Positions 1 to 8,239 of a stretch of DNA of 18,273 nucleotides are shown here, one piece after another (positions within the stretch are counted from its first letter, which is position 1; each line of letters opens with the position of its first letter). The stretch lies in NCBI GenBank assembly GCA_034111875.1, contig JAWUWK010000012.1, positions 1-18,273 of the forward strand, in the 5' to 3' direction. A program made the position numbers and the translations under genes. Origin of the DNA: Rs1 sp034111875 (GTDB taxonomy: Bacteria; Pseudomonadota; Gammaproteobacteria; Pseudomonadales; Balneatricaceae). Under the pieces are notes generated by a model, which was not told the origin of the DNA, ran no database searches, and worked only from the letters and a program-made list of their open reading frames with translations.

Positions 1-502
1 TAGAACAATTACAGAGGCTGCCAACCAAGACTACCTGACCAAATTATACAATAGGCGTTATTTCTTTACTCAGGCAAATAAGCTATATAATCAGGCCAGT
101 CTAGCCAAAACATCCATTGTGATTGCGTTAATTGATATCGATTTCTTTAAAAAAATTAACGATAATTATGGTCACGATAGTGGTGATGCCGTATTAATTA
201 AGCTTTCAGCGATATTAAAACAGCACTTCAGACAGCACACCGTAGCGCGTTACGGCGGTGAAGAGTTTATTCTCTTACTTGATAATATAGGTATAAAAAA
301 GAGCCTTCAATTGCTGGAAAAACTCAGAACTGACATTGCTGAAACTGACTTTGAAATACCCGACGGCAAAATCTCGGTGACTATCAGCACGGGAGCCTCA
401 GCGCTCAAGAATGAGTCATTAGAAGCATTGATTAACCTCGCTGACATTGCCCTCTATAAAGCCAAAGAATCCGGAAGGAACAAGGTTGTTATCAGCGCAT
501 AA
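1..502 (+). CDS. Diguanylate cyclase, GGDEF domain (C-terminal part, 5' end outside window)
   Basis: The frame is open from base 2 to the stop at 500-502, so the gene starts upstream of the window; the GTG at 119 is internal. The domain would make cyclic di-GMP from two GTP. Visible landmarks are LTKLYNRRYF at the domain start, the metal and nucleotide segment DIDFFKKINDNYGHDSGD, and the active-site loop RYGGEEF, a functional GGEEF variant. The usual product-inhibition site RxxD just before that loop is absent (FRQH sits there), so feedback control by c-di-GMP through that site is unlikely. The last residues, DIALYKAKESGRNKV, are the standard end of the domain. The sensory N-terminus is not visible. 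It is convergent with the ABC-F gene. Family call is secure; the signal sensed is unknown. Confidence 0.93.
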   Translation, partial: RTITEAANQDYLTKLYNRRYFFTQANKLYNQASLAKTSIVIALIDIDFFKKINDNYGHDSGDAVLIKLSAILKQHFRQHTVARYGGEEFILLLDNIGIKKSLQLLEKLRTDIAETDFEIPDGKISVTISTGASALKNESLEALINLADIALYKAKESGRNKVVISA

Positions 503-560
503 CCCTTGTTTGAGCTAACCCTAAATACATAACCAAAGAGAGATAACTTAAAATGTTCGG

Positions 561-2165
561 TTATGCAGTGTGCGCTAAAGCTTGCTTCTCTGCCAAGTAT
601 TCATCATAAGTGCCTTGATAATTTATCATTGCTCTAGCCTTAATTTCAATCACTCGGGTGGCTAACGTTGACACGAATTCACGGTCATGGCTAACGAAGA
701 TTAACGTACCGTCGTAGCCTTTTAATGCCAAGTTCAGCGCTTCAATGGCTTCCATACCCATATGGTTAGTCGGCTCATCTAAGATTAATACATTAGTATC
801 CATCATCATTAGCTTACCGAACAAAAGACGATTTTTCTCCCCACCAGAACAGACTTTTACCTTTTTGTTAAAGTCGTTTTCAGTAAACAGAAGACGCCCA
901 AGTAAAGCGCGGACTTTCAAATCATCATGCTCAGGCGTGCGCCACTGTGACATCCAATCAAACAATGTATAGGCATTATCAAAATCATTGGTATTATCTT
1001 GCGGACAATAGCCTACCACCGCATTTTCTGCCCATTTATAGACACCGCTCTGAGCTTGAATTTGATTCATTAGGCAGCGCAAAAAAGTCGTTTTTCCGGC
1101 ACCATTCTCGCCTAACACGGCGAGTCTAGCCCCTGCTTCTAAAATAATATCACCACTGCAAAATAGTGTTTCATTATCAAAACTGTGAGATAGCTTTTCG
1201 AGTACTAAAGCTTGACGGTGTAATTTTTTATGCTGTTTGAAATTCAATGACGGGGTCATTCTGCTGGATGACTTTACTTCATCTAACTTGATCTTATCCA
1301 TTTTTTTAGCCCGCGAACTAGCCTGTTTAGCCTTAGAGGCATTGGCGCCAAAACGGTTTACAAAGGCTTGTAGTTCATCTATCTCAGCACTTTTCTTCGA
1401 GTTTTCAGTATGTAATTGCTCACGAATTAAAGAGGATGCGGCTAGAAAGTATTCGTAATTTCCAGGATAAACACGCAACTCACCATAATCTATGTCTGCC
1501 ATATGCGTACAGACAGAATTCAAAAAATGCCGATCATGGGAAATGATGATCATTGTACATTTACGTTTATTCAGTTCAATCGCTAACCAATTAATAGTAT
1601 CTATGTCTAAATTATTGGTCGGTTCATCTAACAATAAAATATCAGGATTAGAGAACAGTGCCTGCGCCAATAGCACGCGCAATTTCCAGCCAGGTGCCAC
1701 TTGACTCATTAAGCCAAAATGTAAATCTTCACTGATACCGGCTTGCAAAAGGATTTCTCCGGCTCTGCTCTCAGCGGTATAGCCATCCATTTCGGAAAAC
1801 TCAGACTCTAAATTGCCGACTTTCATGCCATCTTCTTCGGACATTTCTGGAAGCGCGTAGATTCGATCTCTCTCTTGCTTGATCTCCCACAAAGCTGTAT
1901 CGCCCTTGATCACCGCATCGACCACCGTGAAATCTTCAAATGCATATTGATCTTGGCTTAAGGTACCTAGTTTCTCCCCTGCAGTAATAGAAATATTACC
2001 TGAAGTCGGCGTCAGCTCACCACTCATAATTTTCATCAAGGTTGACTTACCACAGCCATTAGCGCCGATTAACCCATATCGATTACCGTTACCAAATTTC
2101 GCGGATATATTTTCAAATAATGGCTGTGCACCAAATTGCATCGTAATGTTCGCAGTAGAGATCAA
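561..2165 (-). CDS. ybiT: ABC-F family ATPase, YbiT type
   Basis: 534 residues, near the ~530 of E. coli YbiT. It is a soluble twin-ATPase without membrane segments; ABC-F proteins of this kind act on the ribosome. The first cassette has Walker A GANGCGKST (34-42), a degenerate signature VAPGWKLR (156-163) and Walker B with D-loop LLLDEPTNNLD (177-187). A charged linker around 250-305 follows. The second cassette has Walker A GENGAGKTT, signature CSGGEKNR and Walker B LILDEPTNHMG. There the D-loop Asp is replaced by Gly470 (codon 756-758), which is unusual. The start must be TTG at 2163-2165: an in-frame TGA lies two codons upstream, and the next ATG (codon 9) would cut the conserved N-terminus. 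A sigma70-like promoter lies upstream at 2233-2261. Identity is from remembered similarity to YbiT. Confidence 0.93.
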   Translation of the reverse strand: MISTANITMQFGAQPLFENISAKFGNGNRYGLIGANGCGKSTLMKIMSGELTPTSGNISITAGEKLGTLSQDQYAFEDFTVVDAVIKGDTALWEIKQERDRIYALPEMSEEDGMKVGNLESEFSEMDGYTAESRAGEILLQAGISEDLHFGLMSQVAPGWKLRVLLAQALFSNPDILLLDEPTNNLDIDTINWLAIELNKRKCTMIIISHDRHFLNSVCTHMADIDYGELRVYPGNYEYFLAASSLIREQLHTENSKKSAEIDELQAFVNRFGANASKAKQASSRAKKMDKIKLDEVKSSSRMTPSLNFKQHKKLHRQALVLEKLSHSFDNETLFCSGDIILEAGARLAVLGENGAGKTTFLRCLMNQIQAQSGVYKWAENAVVGYCPQDNTNDFDNAYTLFDWMSQWRTPEHDDLKVRALLGRLLFTENDFNKKVKVCSGGEKNRLLFGKLMMMDTNVLILDEPTNHMGMEAIEALNLALKGYDGTLIFVSHDREFVSTLATRVIEIKARAMINYQGTYDEYLAEKQALAHTA

Positions 2166-2232
2166 AAGTCAATTCCAGGTAAAAGCAGATAGGCTAAAAA
2201 GCACCCTAGCTATATGAGATTTTAGGCCGCGC

Positions 2233-2261
2233 ATTATACCTAGCTTATCGGGCATAGTCGA
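2233..2261 (-). promoter_or_regulatory. Sigma70-like promoter for the ABC-F gene
   Basis: Reading the minus strand there is a perfect -10 hexamer TATAAT (plus-strand 2233-2238), preceded after exactly 17 bases by TCGACT (2256-2261), four of six matches to TTGACA. Transcription would start near 2226, leaving an untranslated leader of about 60 bases before the TTG start codon. No other promoter was obvious in the 225-310 bases between the two divergent genes, and no convincing plus-strand promoter for the dehydrogenase was found there. Confidence 0.6.
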
Positions 2262-2474
2262 TCGTGAACTAGGCTATTTAGGTAATCAATAGTAAATGAT
2301 GGCTAAGGTTATGTAAAATAGCCCGATTCTAAGATCGACGGCAGACTAAGTTTTGTTTTCTTATTTGCTTCGGTCTCCTGTAGTATTTAAATGTATTTTC
2401 GGTGTTCTGACAAAGAACCGCTAACTTTGACAAAGGTCGATTCCCAACCTTTAAAGCTACCCAATGAGGATTCT

Positions 2475-3905
2475 ATGACGCCAAAAACTAAACACTTTAA
2501 GCGCTACAAAAGGTGCTATAAAGTGTTGATTGTAGATCTTATCGGCATGAGCTTAGACGACAACGCACAGCCAGACTTTAGTGAAGTGCAACAATACATT
2601 GAGTCAATCGGTGGGGTTTTCCACTTAGGTCCCGGTAATCAATCGGATGAACTGAGTAACCACATCGTCCATTTTTATTATTGTCCAAACCTCAGCCATG
2701 AAGCAGAATTAGTTCGTTTAACCAATAAAGGCCAGTTCGATGCTGTCATTGCCGCCGCCACTTATATACCGCCAAGTTCAGTGTTTAAATATGGCGGCGT
2801 ACGAATAGGAGCGGGTACCGCAAATATGGCCTCAAACAGCTGGCGCGAGATAAACGGTGTGCAAGGTGCTGCGCCATTAATGAACACGCCCAGCTTCAAT
2901 TCCCGGGCCACAGCCCAGGCCGTTTTTAAAGCGATACTAAATGTATTACCCGATATGGCCGTAGAAGAAATGCACGCTTTAGTAATGGCCGGTGCATTTG
3001 ATACAGCAAGAGACTTAATCAAATTTCCTACCTCTAAACTTGAAGGCAAACGTTTAGCCATTATCGGTTACGGCAATATCGGCCGTGAAGTGGCAAAAAT
3101 AGGCGCCGCTTTTGGAATGCAAGTGGTTATTTTTGCAAGGCAAAAACATAAAAGATGGATAGAGTCAGAAGGCTTCGAATATGCATCGGCGATACAAGAT
3201 GCCGCCAGAGAAGCTGATATCCTAAGCCCGCACATCGGCCTAGGTGCTTATCAATGTGATACAAAAAACTATGCGAATAGCCATTTTATTAATGCTGAAA
3301 TCTTCGCTGTGATGCGACAAGGCGCAGTGTTAATTAATTACGATAGAGGCGAAATTGTCGATACCCAGGCATTAGCCAGTGCATTAGAGACAGGGAGAGT
3401 GCGCTTTGCCGCTATTGACGCTGACATTTTTGTCGATAGTAACTCCGAAGTCACCGGCCCATTGGCCCGCTATCGAGCACTCGCTCAAAAGCACCCTCAA
3501 AAATTACAACTATTGCCACATGCCGCCGCTGATACTGAACACATCTCAAGAGTTGAAGGAGCAAAACAAGCCGTCGCGCAAATAATGGCGGTGATTGAGT
3601 CGAAAAAAGTAACCAACTTAGTCGGTAGTTTACCCATAGGCTATTTTGATAATGGTGCTAAAACCGTCATAGGTGTGGGAAAAGTATTAGCTAAAGATTT
3701 CAAAGCCCTCAGCGAAAAACAGATCCAAGAGATGCAAGATAACAGTCTAGCAATGTTGAATTTTTGGCAAAATCTCAGCCAAGCGCAAGATGCAACATCA
3801 AAGGCACTGCTAATAGATCTGCATGCACAAACCTTTTTACTTAAAGCTAATACTTACACGAATATGTTAAGAAATAATGGCTTACAAGGACCTTATGAGC
3901 AATAA
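2475..3905 (+). CDS. D-2-hydroxyacid dehydrogenase, NAD(P)-dependent (hydroxypyruvate reductase candidate)
   Basis: Reversible reduction of a 2-oxoacid to a D-2-hydroxyacid. The Rossmann motif GYGNIG is at 198-203. Probable catalytic residues are Arg291 (NYDRGEIVD), Glu325 (SEVTGP) and His349 (LPHAAADTEH), with spacing close to that of SerA-type enzymes. The frame is open from an ATG at 2391, but the 28 extra residues look non-coding and have no ribosome site. The ATG at 2475 follows TGAGGA with a 4-base gap and starts just before KVLIVDLIG, so I chose it (476 residues). About 90 residues follow the normal end of the catalytic domain, a tail I do not recognise. The next gene, a glycerate kinase 97 bases downstream, points to hydroxypyruvate as substrate. 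SerA-like activity is the main alternative. Family sure, substrate inferred. Confidence 0.88.
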   Translation: MTPKTKHFKRYKRCYKVLIVDLIGMSLDDNAQPDFSEVQQYIESIGGVFHLGPGNQSDELSNHIVHFYYCPNLSHEAELVRLTNKGQFDAVIAAATYIPPSSVFKYGGVRIGAGTANMASNSWREINGVQGAAPLMNTPSFNSRATAQAVFKAILNVLPDMAVEEMHALVMAGAFDTARDLIKFPTSKLEGKRLAIIGYGNIGREVAKIGAAFGMQVVIFARQKHKRWIESEGFEYASAIQDAAREADILSPHIGLGAYQCDTKNYANSHFINAEIFAVMRQGAVLINYDRGEIVDTQALASALETGRVRFAAIDADIFVDSNSEVTGPLARYRALAQKHPQKLQLLPHAAADTEHISRVEGAKQAVAQIMAVIESKKVTNLVGSLPIGYFDNGAKTVIGVGKVLAKDFKALSEKQIQEMQDNSLAMLNFWQNLSQAQDATSKALLIDLHAQTFLLKANTYTNMLRNNGLQGPYEQ

Positions 3906-4002
3906 CATTATCAAAAAAGCCTGTAGCATCAACCCTATAGAGACCTATACAGCGCAAACACAACTAATCAAACTCGTTGCAATAACAGGCTAAGGGCAAG
4001 GT

Positions 4003-5133
4003 ATGAATCAAGAGACAAAGCAGCAGTTAATCAATATTTTTAATGCCGGCATCAAAGCAGTAGAAGGCTATCAAGCGACTCAACATGCATTGAGCGAGGA
4101 TCCAGATTTTCAAGCCAGCCAGATAATTGCGCTGGGAAAAGCTGCCAGTGGAATGTGCGCTGGTGCGCTGGCATCAATGAGCAATCCCTGCCCTGCACTA
4201 ATTGTAACCAAATACGAGCATACTGAGCGCGCACTTTACAACCTACCTGACGTCACGATAATAGAATCTGCTCACCCTATTCCAGACCAAAACTCCCTGC
4301 GCGCGGGCGCAGCGATGTTAGAGACCGTCAGTCAATTGCAATCAAACTCACACTTATTAGTGCTTATTTCAGGGGGCGCCTCTTCCCTATCGGAGTTATT
4401 GCCAGCAGACATCAGCTTATCCCAATGGCAAAAAAACACTTCAAAGATGATAGCTTCTGACAGTAATATCGCTGAAATAAATACCCAGCGTAAAAAATTC
4501 TCTCTGCTAAAAGACGGCAAACTACTCGCCCCTTTTAAAGGTAAACGGGTTAAAGTATTGGCTATTTCTGATGTCGAAGGAGATGATATTGCCGTCATTG
4601 GATCCGGTACAGGAGATATAAAAAGAGTACGCTCTCGCGCACAATTAGATATAATTGCCACTAACGCAATCGCGCGTCAAGCTTGTCAAAAAATGGCCCA
4701 AAATATCGGCTTTAGAATACAAATGAACATTGAGAATCTTTATCAAGATGTGTCACAAGTGGCAAATGATATTGCCCAGGCAATCATCACCGGAAAACCT
4801 GGGGTCTACATTTTTGGTGGCGAACCCACCATCAATTTACCCGCTAACCCAGGCAGTGGGGGCAGAAACCAAAGCTTAGCCTTAGAACTCGCGCAGCGAA
4901 TACGCAATTTAGACAACCTCAACGTTCTCGTGGCCGGTACTGATGGAACGGATGGGCCAACGGATGCTGCCGGTGGTATTATCGATGGTTATACTGCCCA
5001 AAATACACTTCGGGCACAAGCGGCACTTGATGCGGCAAACGCCGGGGGCTTTTTACGTGACATAGGTGAAATTTTTATCACGGGGCCAACCAACACCAAT
5101 GTGATGGACCTCGTGATCGTATTGAAAACTTAA
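4003..5133 (+). CDS. Glycerate 2-kinase, DUF4147/MOFRL family
   Basis: Type-2 glycerate kinases of this family (GckA/TtuD; older records often say hydroxypyruvate reductase) phosphorylate D-glycerate to 2-phosphoglycerate with ATP, in the cytoplasm. Seen here: IIALGKAASGM near the N-terminus, the glycine-rich loop SGGASS (123-128), GGEPTINLP, GSGGRNQSLALELA, the block GTDGTDGPTDAAGG (312-325), and the C-terminal TGPTNTNVMDLVI, which is characteristic of the MOFRL domain. At 376 residues it is somewhat shorter than the usual ~420, but all family blocks are present. The start ATG follows AAGGGCAAGG. It is probably co-transcribed with the upstream dehydrogenase (97-base gap, no terminator). The pair would route hydroxypyruvate or tartronate semialdehyde into glycolysis. 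No clear terminator follows. Confidence 0.9.
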   Translation: MNQETKQQLINIFNAGIKAVEGYQATQHALSEDPDFQASQIIALGKAASGMCAGALASMSNPCPALIVTKYEHTERALYNLPDVTIIESAHPIPDQNSLRAGAAMLETVSQLQSNSHLLVLISGGASSLSELLPADISLSQWQKNTSKMIASDSNIAEINTQRKKFSLLKDGKLLAPFKGKRVKVLAISDVEGDDIAVIGSGTGDIKRVRSRAQLDIIATNAIARQACQKMAQNIGFRIQMNIENLYQDVSQVANDIAQAIITGKPGVYIFGGEPTINLPANPGSGGRNQSLALELAQRIRNLDNLNVLVAGTDGTDGPTDAAGGIIDGYTAQNTLRAQAALDAANAGGFLRDIGEIFITGPTNTNVMDLVIVLKT

Positions 5134-5448
5134 CCCGGATACTGCATACAATGCCGTGATGATAGCGCCGCTAGTTGTTTTTACAGGCTTTTTTTCGATT
5201 GATCGCCGTAACGCTGTGTTCGCTTTATTGATAAATAAAAGTCATTAGAAACAAATAGTAAGCTAGGATACGAGCAATTGAGTGCAAGAATCTAGTTAAG
5301 GGTGCGACGTTATTAAGCAGGTCATGAGTAACGCACTGGTTTTGGCTGCTAAAATAAAATAATTTTTATGCAGCTCCTGAAAACTATGGGCCCACCAATA
5401 GACAGTCACTTTATCATAAGCTAAGTGGATTTCAAGGTGATGATTTAC
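5134..5448. other. Intergenic region between convergent genes, no gene seen
   Basis: About 315 bases between the convergent glycerate kinase and the small unknown gene. All six frames are broken. A T-run at about 5190 follows only a 3-bp potential stem, and an imperfect repeat (GCTGC near 5345, GCAGC near 5370) brackets an AT-rich stretch. Neither makes a convincing terminator. I see nothing else in it. Confidence 0.5.
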
Positions 5449-5745
5449 CTAATCGGCCATCTGGGCAATCGCTCGCGTAAAACCGACACAGCGATGATAA
5501 TCGTTAATAACAAATTCGCAGCTTAACTTTTGAATTTCTACGCCACTGTCAGACAGTGTCAAAATTAGCTGGCAAGGCTCATACTTTATTAGCTGGGGCA
5601 ACATCTCAATACAGCTAGTCTGACTCAGTGCTGCAGCTGATGCATCACAAGCACTACGAGATAAATTCGCAATATTTTGCATATTATATCGCCAATTAAA
5701 ACGCCGATACAGGTCAAAAATAGACCGATTGGTCTCAACCGACAC
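5449..5745 (-). CDS. Small hypothetical protein downstream of TSUP permease
   Basis: 98 residues; I do not recognise it. It starts with GTG at 5743-5745, preceded by AAGGGGAG at a 4-base gap, a strong ribosome site that supports real translation. An in-frame TAA lies eight codons upstream. The protein looks soluble, with no signal peptide or membrane segment. It has five cysteines and a possible beta-hairpin-like stretch (CQLILTLSDSGVEIQKL). It lies 43 bases downstream of the TSUP permease on the same strand with no terminator between, so the two are likely one transcript controlled from 6558-6608. Function unknown. The chance that it is not a gene is lowered by the ribosome site and operon position. 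Confidence 0.6.
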   Translation of the reverse strand: MSVETNRSIFDLYRRFNWRYNMQNIANLSRSACDASAAALSQTSCIEMLPQLIKYEPCQLILTLSDSGVEIQKLSCEFVINDYHRCVGFTRAIAQMAD

Positions 5746-5788
5746 ATCTCTCCCCTTGTTTACCTTTTAAGCTTTGTTTAATAGGCCT

Positions 5789-6526
5789 TTATCCAGCCCA
5801 AAACACTGTCATCAATAACTTAGCGGCTGCAATGATCGCCATTAACCTAATCAGCCATTTAAACTGGTTTAGATTGAGCTTTTTTAACAGGAAGTAGCCA
5901 ATCAATGCACCCACTACTAGGCCCGGCAAGGCTTGCAAACTCATCATAGTTGACTCAACGCTCAACACACCAATAGAAAGCAACATAGGTATTTTTACTA
6001 AATTAATCAGCAAAAAGGCCCAGCTTCGAGTACTAACATAAGTTGCCTTGTCGAGTTTTTGCTCCAAAAAGTACAAGCTAAACAACGGGCCGGCGGCATT
6101 GGAAATCATACTGACAACCCCCCCTATAAAACCAATAATATTTGCCGCTAGAGAGTGGCGCATAACATTGGACTGCAAGTTATCAAGCAAGAGACCTAAC
6201 ACTAACATCGCGATAATTATAAGCGCTAACAGCAAGGTAAATTGACTGGCATCTAACCGAGATAACAGCCAACCTCCAAGTGATAATCCAGTCAGGCACA
6301 AAGGCAATAAACGAATCAATAAAGGCCAACTGATATTTTTTCGATAGCTAGCGACTGCCAATATGTCAGTAACGATATACATAGGTAAAATAATACCTAA
6401 TGCTTGCGGTCCCGGAAAGGCGATCATTATCACTGGTAATATTAATAATCCCATACCCCCTACTGAAAACTTCGAAAAGCCAGTAATTAACCCAGCACTT
6501 AAGATGACCAGTAATTCGCTAGACAA
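5789..6526 (-). CDS. TSUP family permease (TauE/SafE-like)
   Basis: 245 residues, nearly all hydrophobic, with about eight membrane segments and the two-half layout of the TSUP family. The first half opens with LSAGLITGFSKFSVGGMG and the second with GFIGGVVSMISNAAGP, matching the repeated GxxxG-rich entrance helices of the family. TSUP proteins move sulfite, sulfoacetate and other small organic anions across the inner membrane; the substrate here cannot be told. The start is TTG at 6524-6526, since no ATG or GTG precedes the first helix in frame; GGGG sits nine bases upstream. A TATACT -10 element and a LysR-type operator lie upstream. The small unknown gene at 5449-5745 follows in the same direction. 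Divergent LysR gene: likely its regulator. Confidence 0.87.
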   Translation of the reverse strand: MSSELLVILSAGLITGFSKFSVGGMGLLILPVIMIAFPGPQALGIILPMYIVTDILAVASYRKNISWPLLIRLLPLCLTGLSLGGWLLSRLDASQFTLLLALIIIAMLVLGLLLDNLQSNVMRHSLAANIIGFIGGVVSMISNAAGPLFSLYFLEQKLDKATYVSTRSWAFLLINLVKIPMLLSIGVLSVESTMMSLQALPGLVVGALIGYFLLKKLNLNQFKWLIRLMAIIAAAKLLMTVFWAG

Positions 6527-6557
6527 TGTGTGTATCCCCAGTGTTTAATTTAAGCTT

Positions 6558-6563
6558 AGTATA
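6558..6563 (-). promoter_or_regulatory. -10 element of the TSUP permease promoter
   Basis: On the minus strand TATACT (five of six matches to TATAAT) lies about 30 bases upstream of the TTG start codon. No good -35 hexamer is found 16-18 bases further upstream. The inverted repeat 6580-6608 starts there instead, which suits a promoter that needs an activator. Confidence 0.45.
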
Positions 6564-6579
6564 ATGTCACTTACGATAA

Positions 6580-6608
6580 CAAGATAATTCCATTATTTGA
6601 TTATCTTG
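6580..6608. promoter_or_regulatory. Perfect 9-bp inverted repeat, probable LysR operator
   Basis: CAAGATAAT (6580-6588) and ATTATCTTG (6600-6608) are exact reverse complements separated by 11 bases. The size, AT-rich arms and position between a LysR gene and its divergent target match LysR-type binding sites (T-N11-A dyads). It covers the -35 area of the TSUP promoter and overlaps the probable -35 of the LysR gene (TTGATT at 6597-6602). That would explain both activation of the permease and self-repression. Binding is inferred. Confidence 0.6.
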
Positions 6609-6626
6609 AATACTTTAGGCTATCAT
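6597..6626 (+). promoter_or_regulatory. Probable promoter of the LysR gene
   Basis: TTGATT (6597-6602) and TATCAT (6621-6626) are 18 bases apart and each keeps four of six consensus bases. The -35 lies inside the inverted repeat 6580-6608, as expected for an autorepressed LysR gene. Confidence 0.45.
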
Positions 6627-6661
6627 TATTAACCTTATTAATGAGACAGGCCAGATCAAGA

Positions 6662-7558
6662 ATGACCAATGAGCAATTAAAATCTTTTGTCGCTGTGGTT
6701 GAACAAGGCAGTTTTAGAGCCGCTGCCAATACGCTGTTTAAAACTCAGCCAAGTATCAGTGCCGCCGTCAAATTACTGGAGCAGCAATTCGAATTCAGCT
6801 TATTCGATCGCGATAATTATCGACCAGTGCTGACATCTAAGGGCAAAGCATTTTACCAACAAGCCAAAAAACTCCTGCAGCAAACGTCACAACTAGAAAT
6901 GTACGCGCACCAACTTGCCAGTCTAGAAACACCTCAGTTGGCAATTTCACTAAGCACCATGAGTGCCTTTCCTCCGGTTCTGGACAAAATAAAAACTTTT
7001 TGGAATCAGCACCCAAAAATGCAGTTACAACTCAACACTGAGCATTTATCAGGTGTATTGGAACAAATTCAGTTGGGAAAATCAGAACTCGCCGTTGGCC
7101 CATTAGTTGGAATAGATCAACATTATGACTTTATTAAAATAAGTCAAATTCAAATGATCACAGTTGCCTCACCTAAGCTGCTTAAAAGCCATGAGGGCCT
7201 GATTTTTAGTCAACAAAAGCTGCGCAACCTGCCACATATATTAATTTCAGATACCGGATCTATGGCACCTTTTGATCATGTCAACATTATAGCCGGCGGA
7301 CAGCATTGGTATGTTAATGATTACCAGATGAAAAAGTCACTACTGATAGCGGCAATGGGCTGGGCGCGTATGCCTGAGCATGTAGTCTCTTCACAATTGA
7401 GCGATGGGAGTTTACAGCAGATTCAAGTCGAAAATTTCAACTCACAAAACACAGTGCCTATGTATTTAATAAAACTAAAACGCCAATCACTCAGTGAATT
7501 AGCTAAATTATTTTGGGATAACATGCAAATGATAAACACTCATCTAGACGCTAAATAA
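6662..7558 (+). CDS. LysR family transcriptional regulator
   Basis: The N-terminal winged helix-turn-helix is typical: NEQLKSFVAVVEQGSFRAAA, then TQPSISAAVKLLEQQFEFSLFDR (residues ~1-60). A linker helix and a two-lobe effector domain (about 85-290) follow. The frame also offers an ATG at 6641, seven codons earlier; I prefer 6662 because LysR proteins usually begin two to five residues before this helix and neither start has a strong ribosome site. Length 298 residues, normal for the family. It is divergent from the TSUP permease and most likely controls it through the inverted repeat at 6580-6608. The inducer is unknown, but an anion carried by the permease or made from it is the simplest guess. 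No clear terminator follows the gene. Confidence 0.9.
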   Translation: MTNEQLKSFVAVVEQGSFRAAANTLFKTQPSISAAVKLLEQQFEFSLFDRDNYRPVLTSKGKAFYQQAKKLLQQTSQLEMYAHQLASLETPQLAISLSTMSAFPPVLDKIKTFWNQHPKMQLQLNTEHLSGVLEQIQLGKSELAVGPLVGIDQHYDFIKISQIQMITVASPKLLKSHEGLIFSQQKLRNLPHILISDTGSMAPFDHVNIIAGGQHWYVNDYQMKKSLLIAAMGWARMPEHVVSSQLSDGSLQQIQVENFNSQNTVPMYLIKLKRQSLSELAKLFWDNMQMINTHLDAK

Positions 7559-7737
7559 CAGCTATAGCAGACGGTATGTGCTTTAAGAACCTCTTAGCTG
7601 AAAACTAGCATTCAAATCTATAGCAGTCAGGTTTTGACTAACATAAGTGAGCATTACTCTATTTGATCGATGACCTAATAAGTAACGATTGATATGCATC
7701 CGCTAGTCAATAAGTAACTTTTACCATCAATAGCGAT

Positions 7738-8100
7738 ATGCAGAGCTCATCACTAGATGAATTTATCGATACTGCTGAAATTTCGGCTAAACTTACTGAA
7801 TTCAGCTGCCTAAAAATTTTAAACGCCAACAATAATCATATTGCAATTAAAGACTACTCGGTACTCAAAGAGCTTAAGCTGCTGGAACATTTGGATGTTA
7901 GTTACGCACATTTTAATGATTTTGAAGTGTTACTTTCGTTAACAAAACCTAAAATCATTAAGCATAAAAATAAGCAGAGCGGGTCAGGCAAAAGTACTGG
8001 ACAACAAAGTGGCCAAAGCTTTATGAATCAATTATCGCTAGCCATTGCTTACTCAGCAAGGTTAATAGCCAACGGCCAAAAGAATGGTTTGAAATTATAA
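7738..8100 (+). CDS. Short leucine-rich-repeat protein, possibly a remnant
   Basis: 120 residues. Residues ~24-68 fit two SDS22/internalin-style leucine-rich repeats: LKILNANNNHI, then VLKELKLLEHLDVSYAHF, then VLLSLTKPKIIK. Two repeats are too few to fold as a normal LRR solenoid without caps. The tail is polar (HKNKQSGSGKSTGQQSGQ) and then mildly hydrophobic. There is no ribosome site before the ATG, and the sequence upstream carries degenerate direct repeats (AATAAGTAAC at 7677 and 7709; GATATGCA at 7691 and 7735). It may be the end of a decayed larger gene or a chance survivor. No function is claimed. Confidence 0.4.
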   Translation: MQSSSLDEFIDTAEISAKLTEFSCLKILNANNNHIAIKDYSVLKELKLLEHLDVSYAHFNDFEVLLSLTKPKIIKHKNKQSGSGKSTGQQSGQSFMNQLSLAIAYSARLIANGQKNGLKL

Positions 8101-8239
8101 CCTTGCTAAGAATTATTGACTGAGATGGTTTTATGGGCATCGAACAGCTTTGAAAGCCACTAAGGTGTTAGACAAAGCCCTCTATAGCCTAGAAGGGTCG
8201 ATTAAAAAGCCTGCAAGTAGAGGCTTGAATCTTTTAAAG

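Noticed and set aside
2391..2474. 28-codon N-terminal extension of the dehydrogenase
   Set aside because: No ribosome site at 2391, composition unlike a catalytic domain, and a good site (TGAGGA) precedes the ATG at 2475.
3918..3991. Inverted repeat AGCCTGT/ACAGGCT between dehydrogenase and kinase genes
   Set aside because: Only seven pairs with a 60-base loop and no T-tract; expected by chance and unlikely to stop transcription.
5150..5200. T-rich run after the glycerate kinase as a terminator
   Set aside because: Only three base pairs can form before the T-run.
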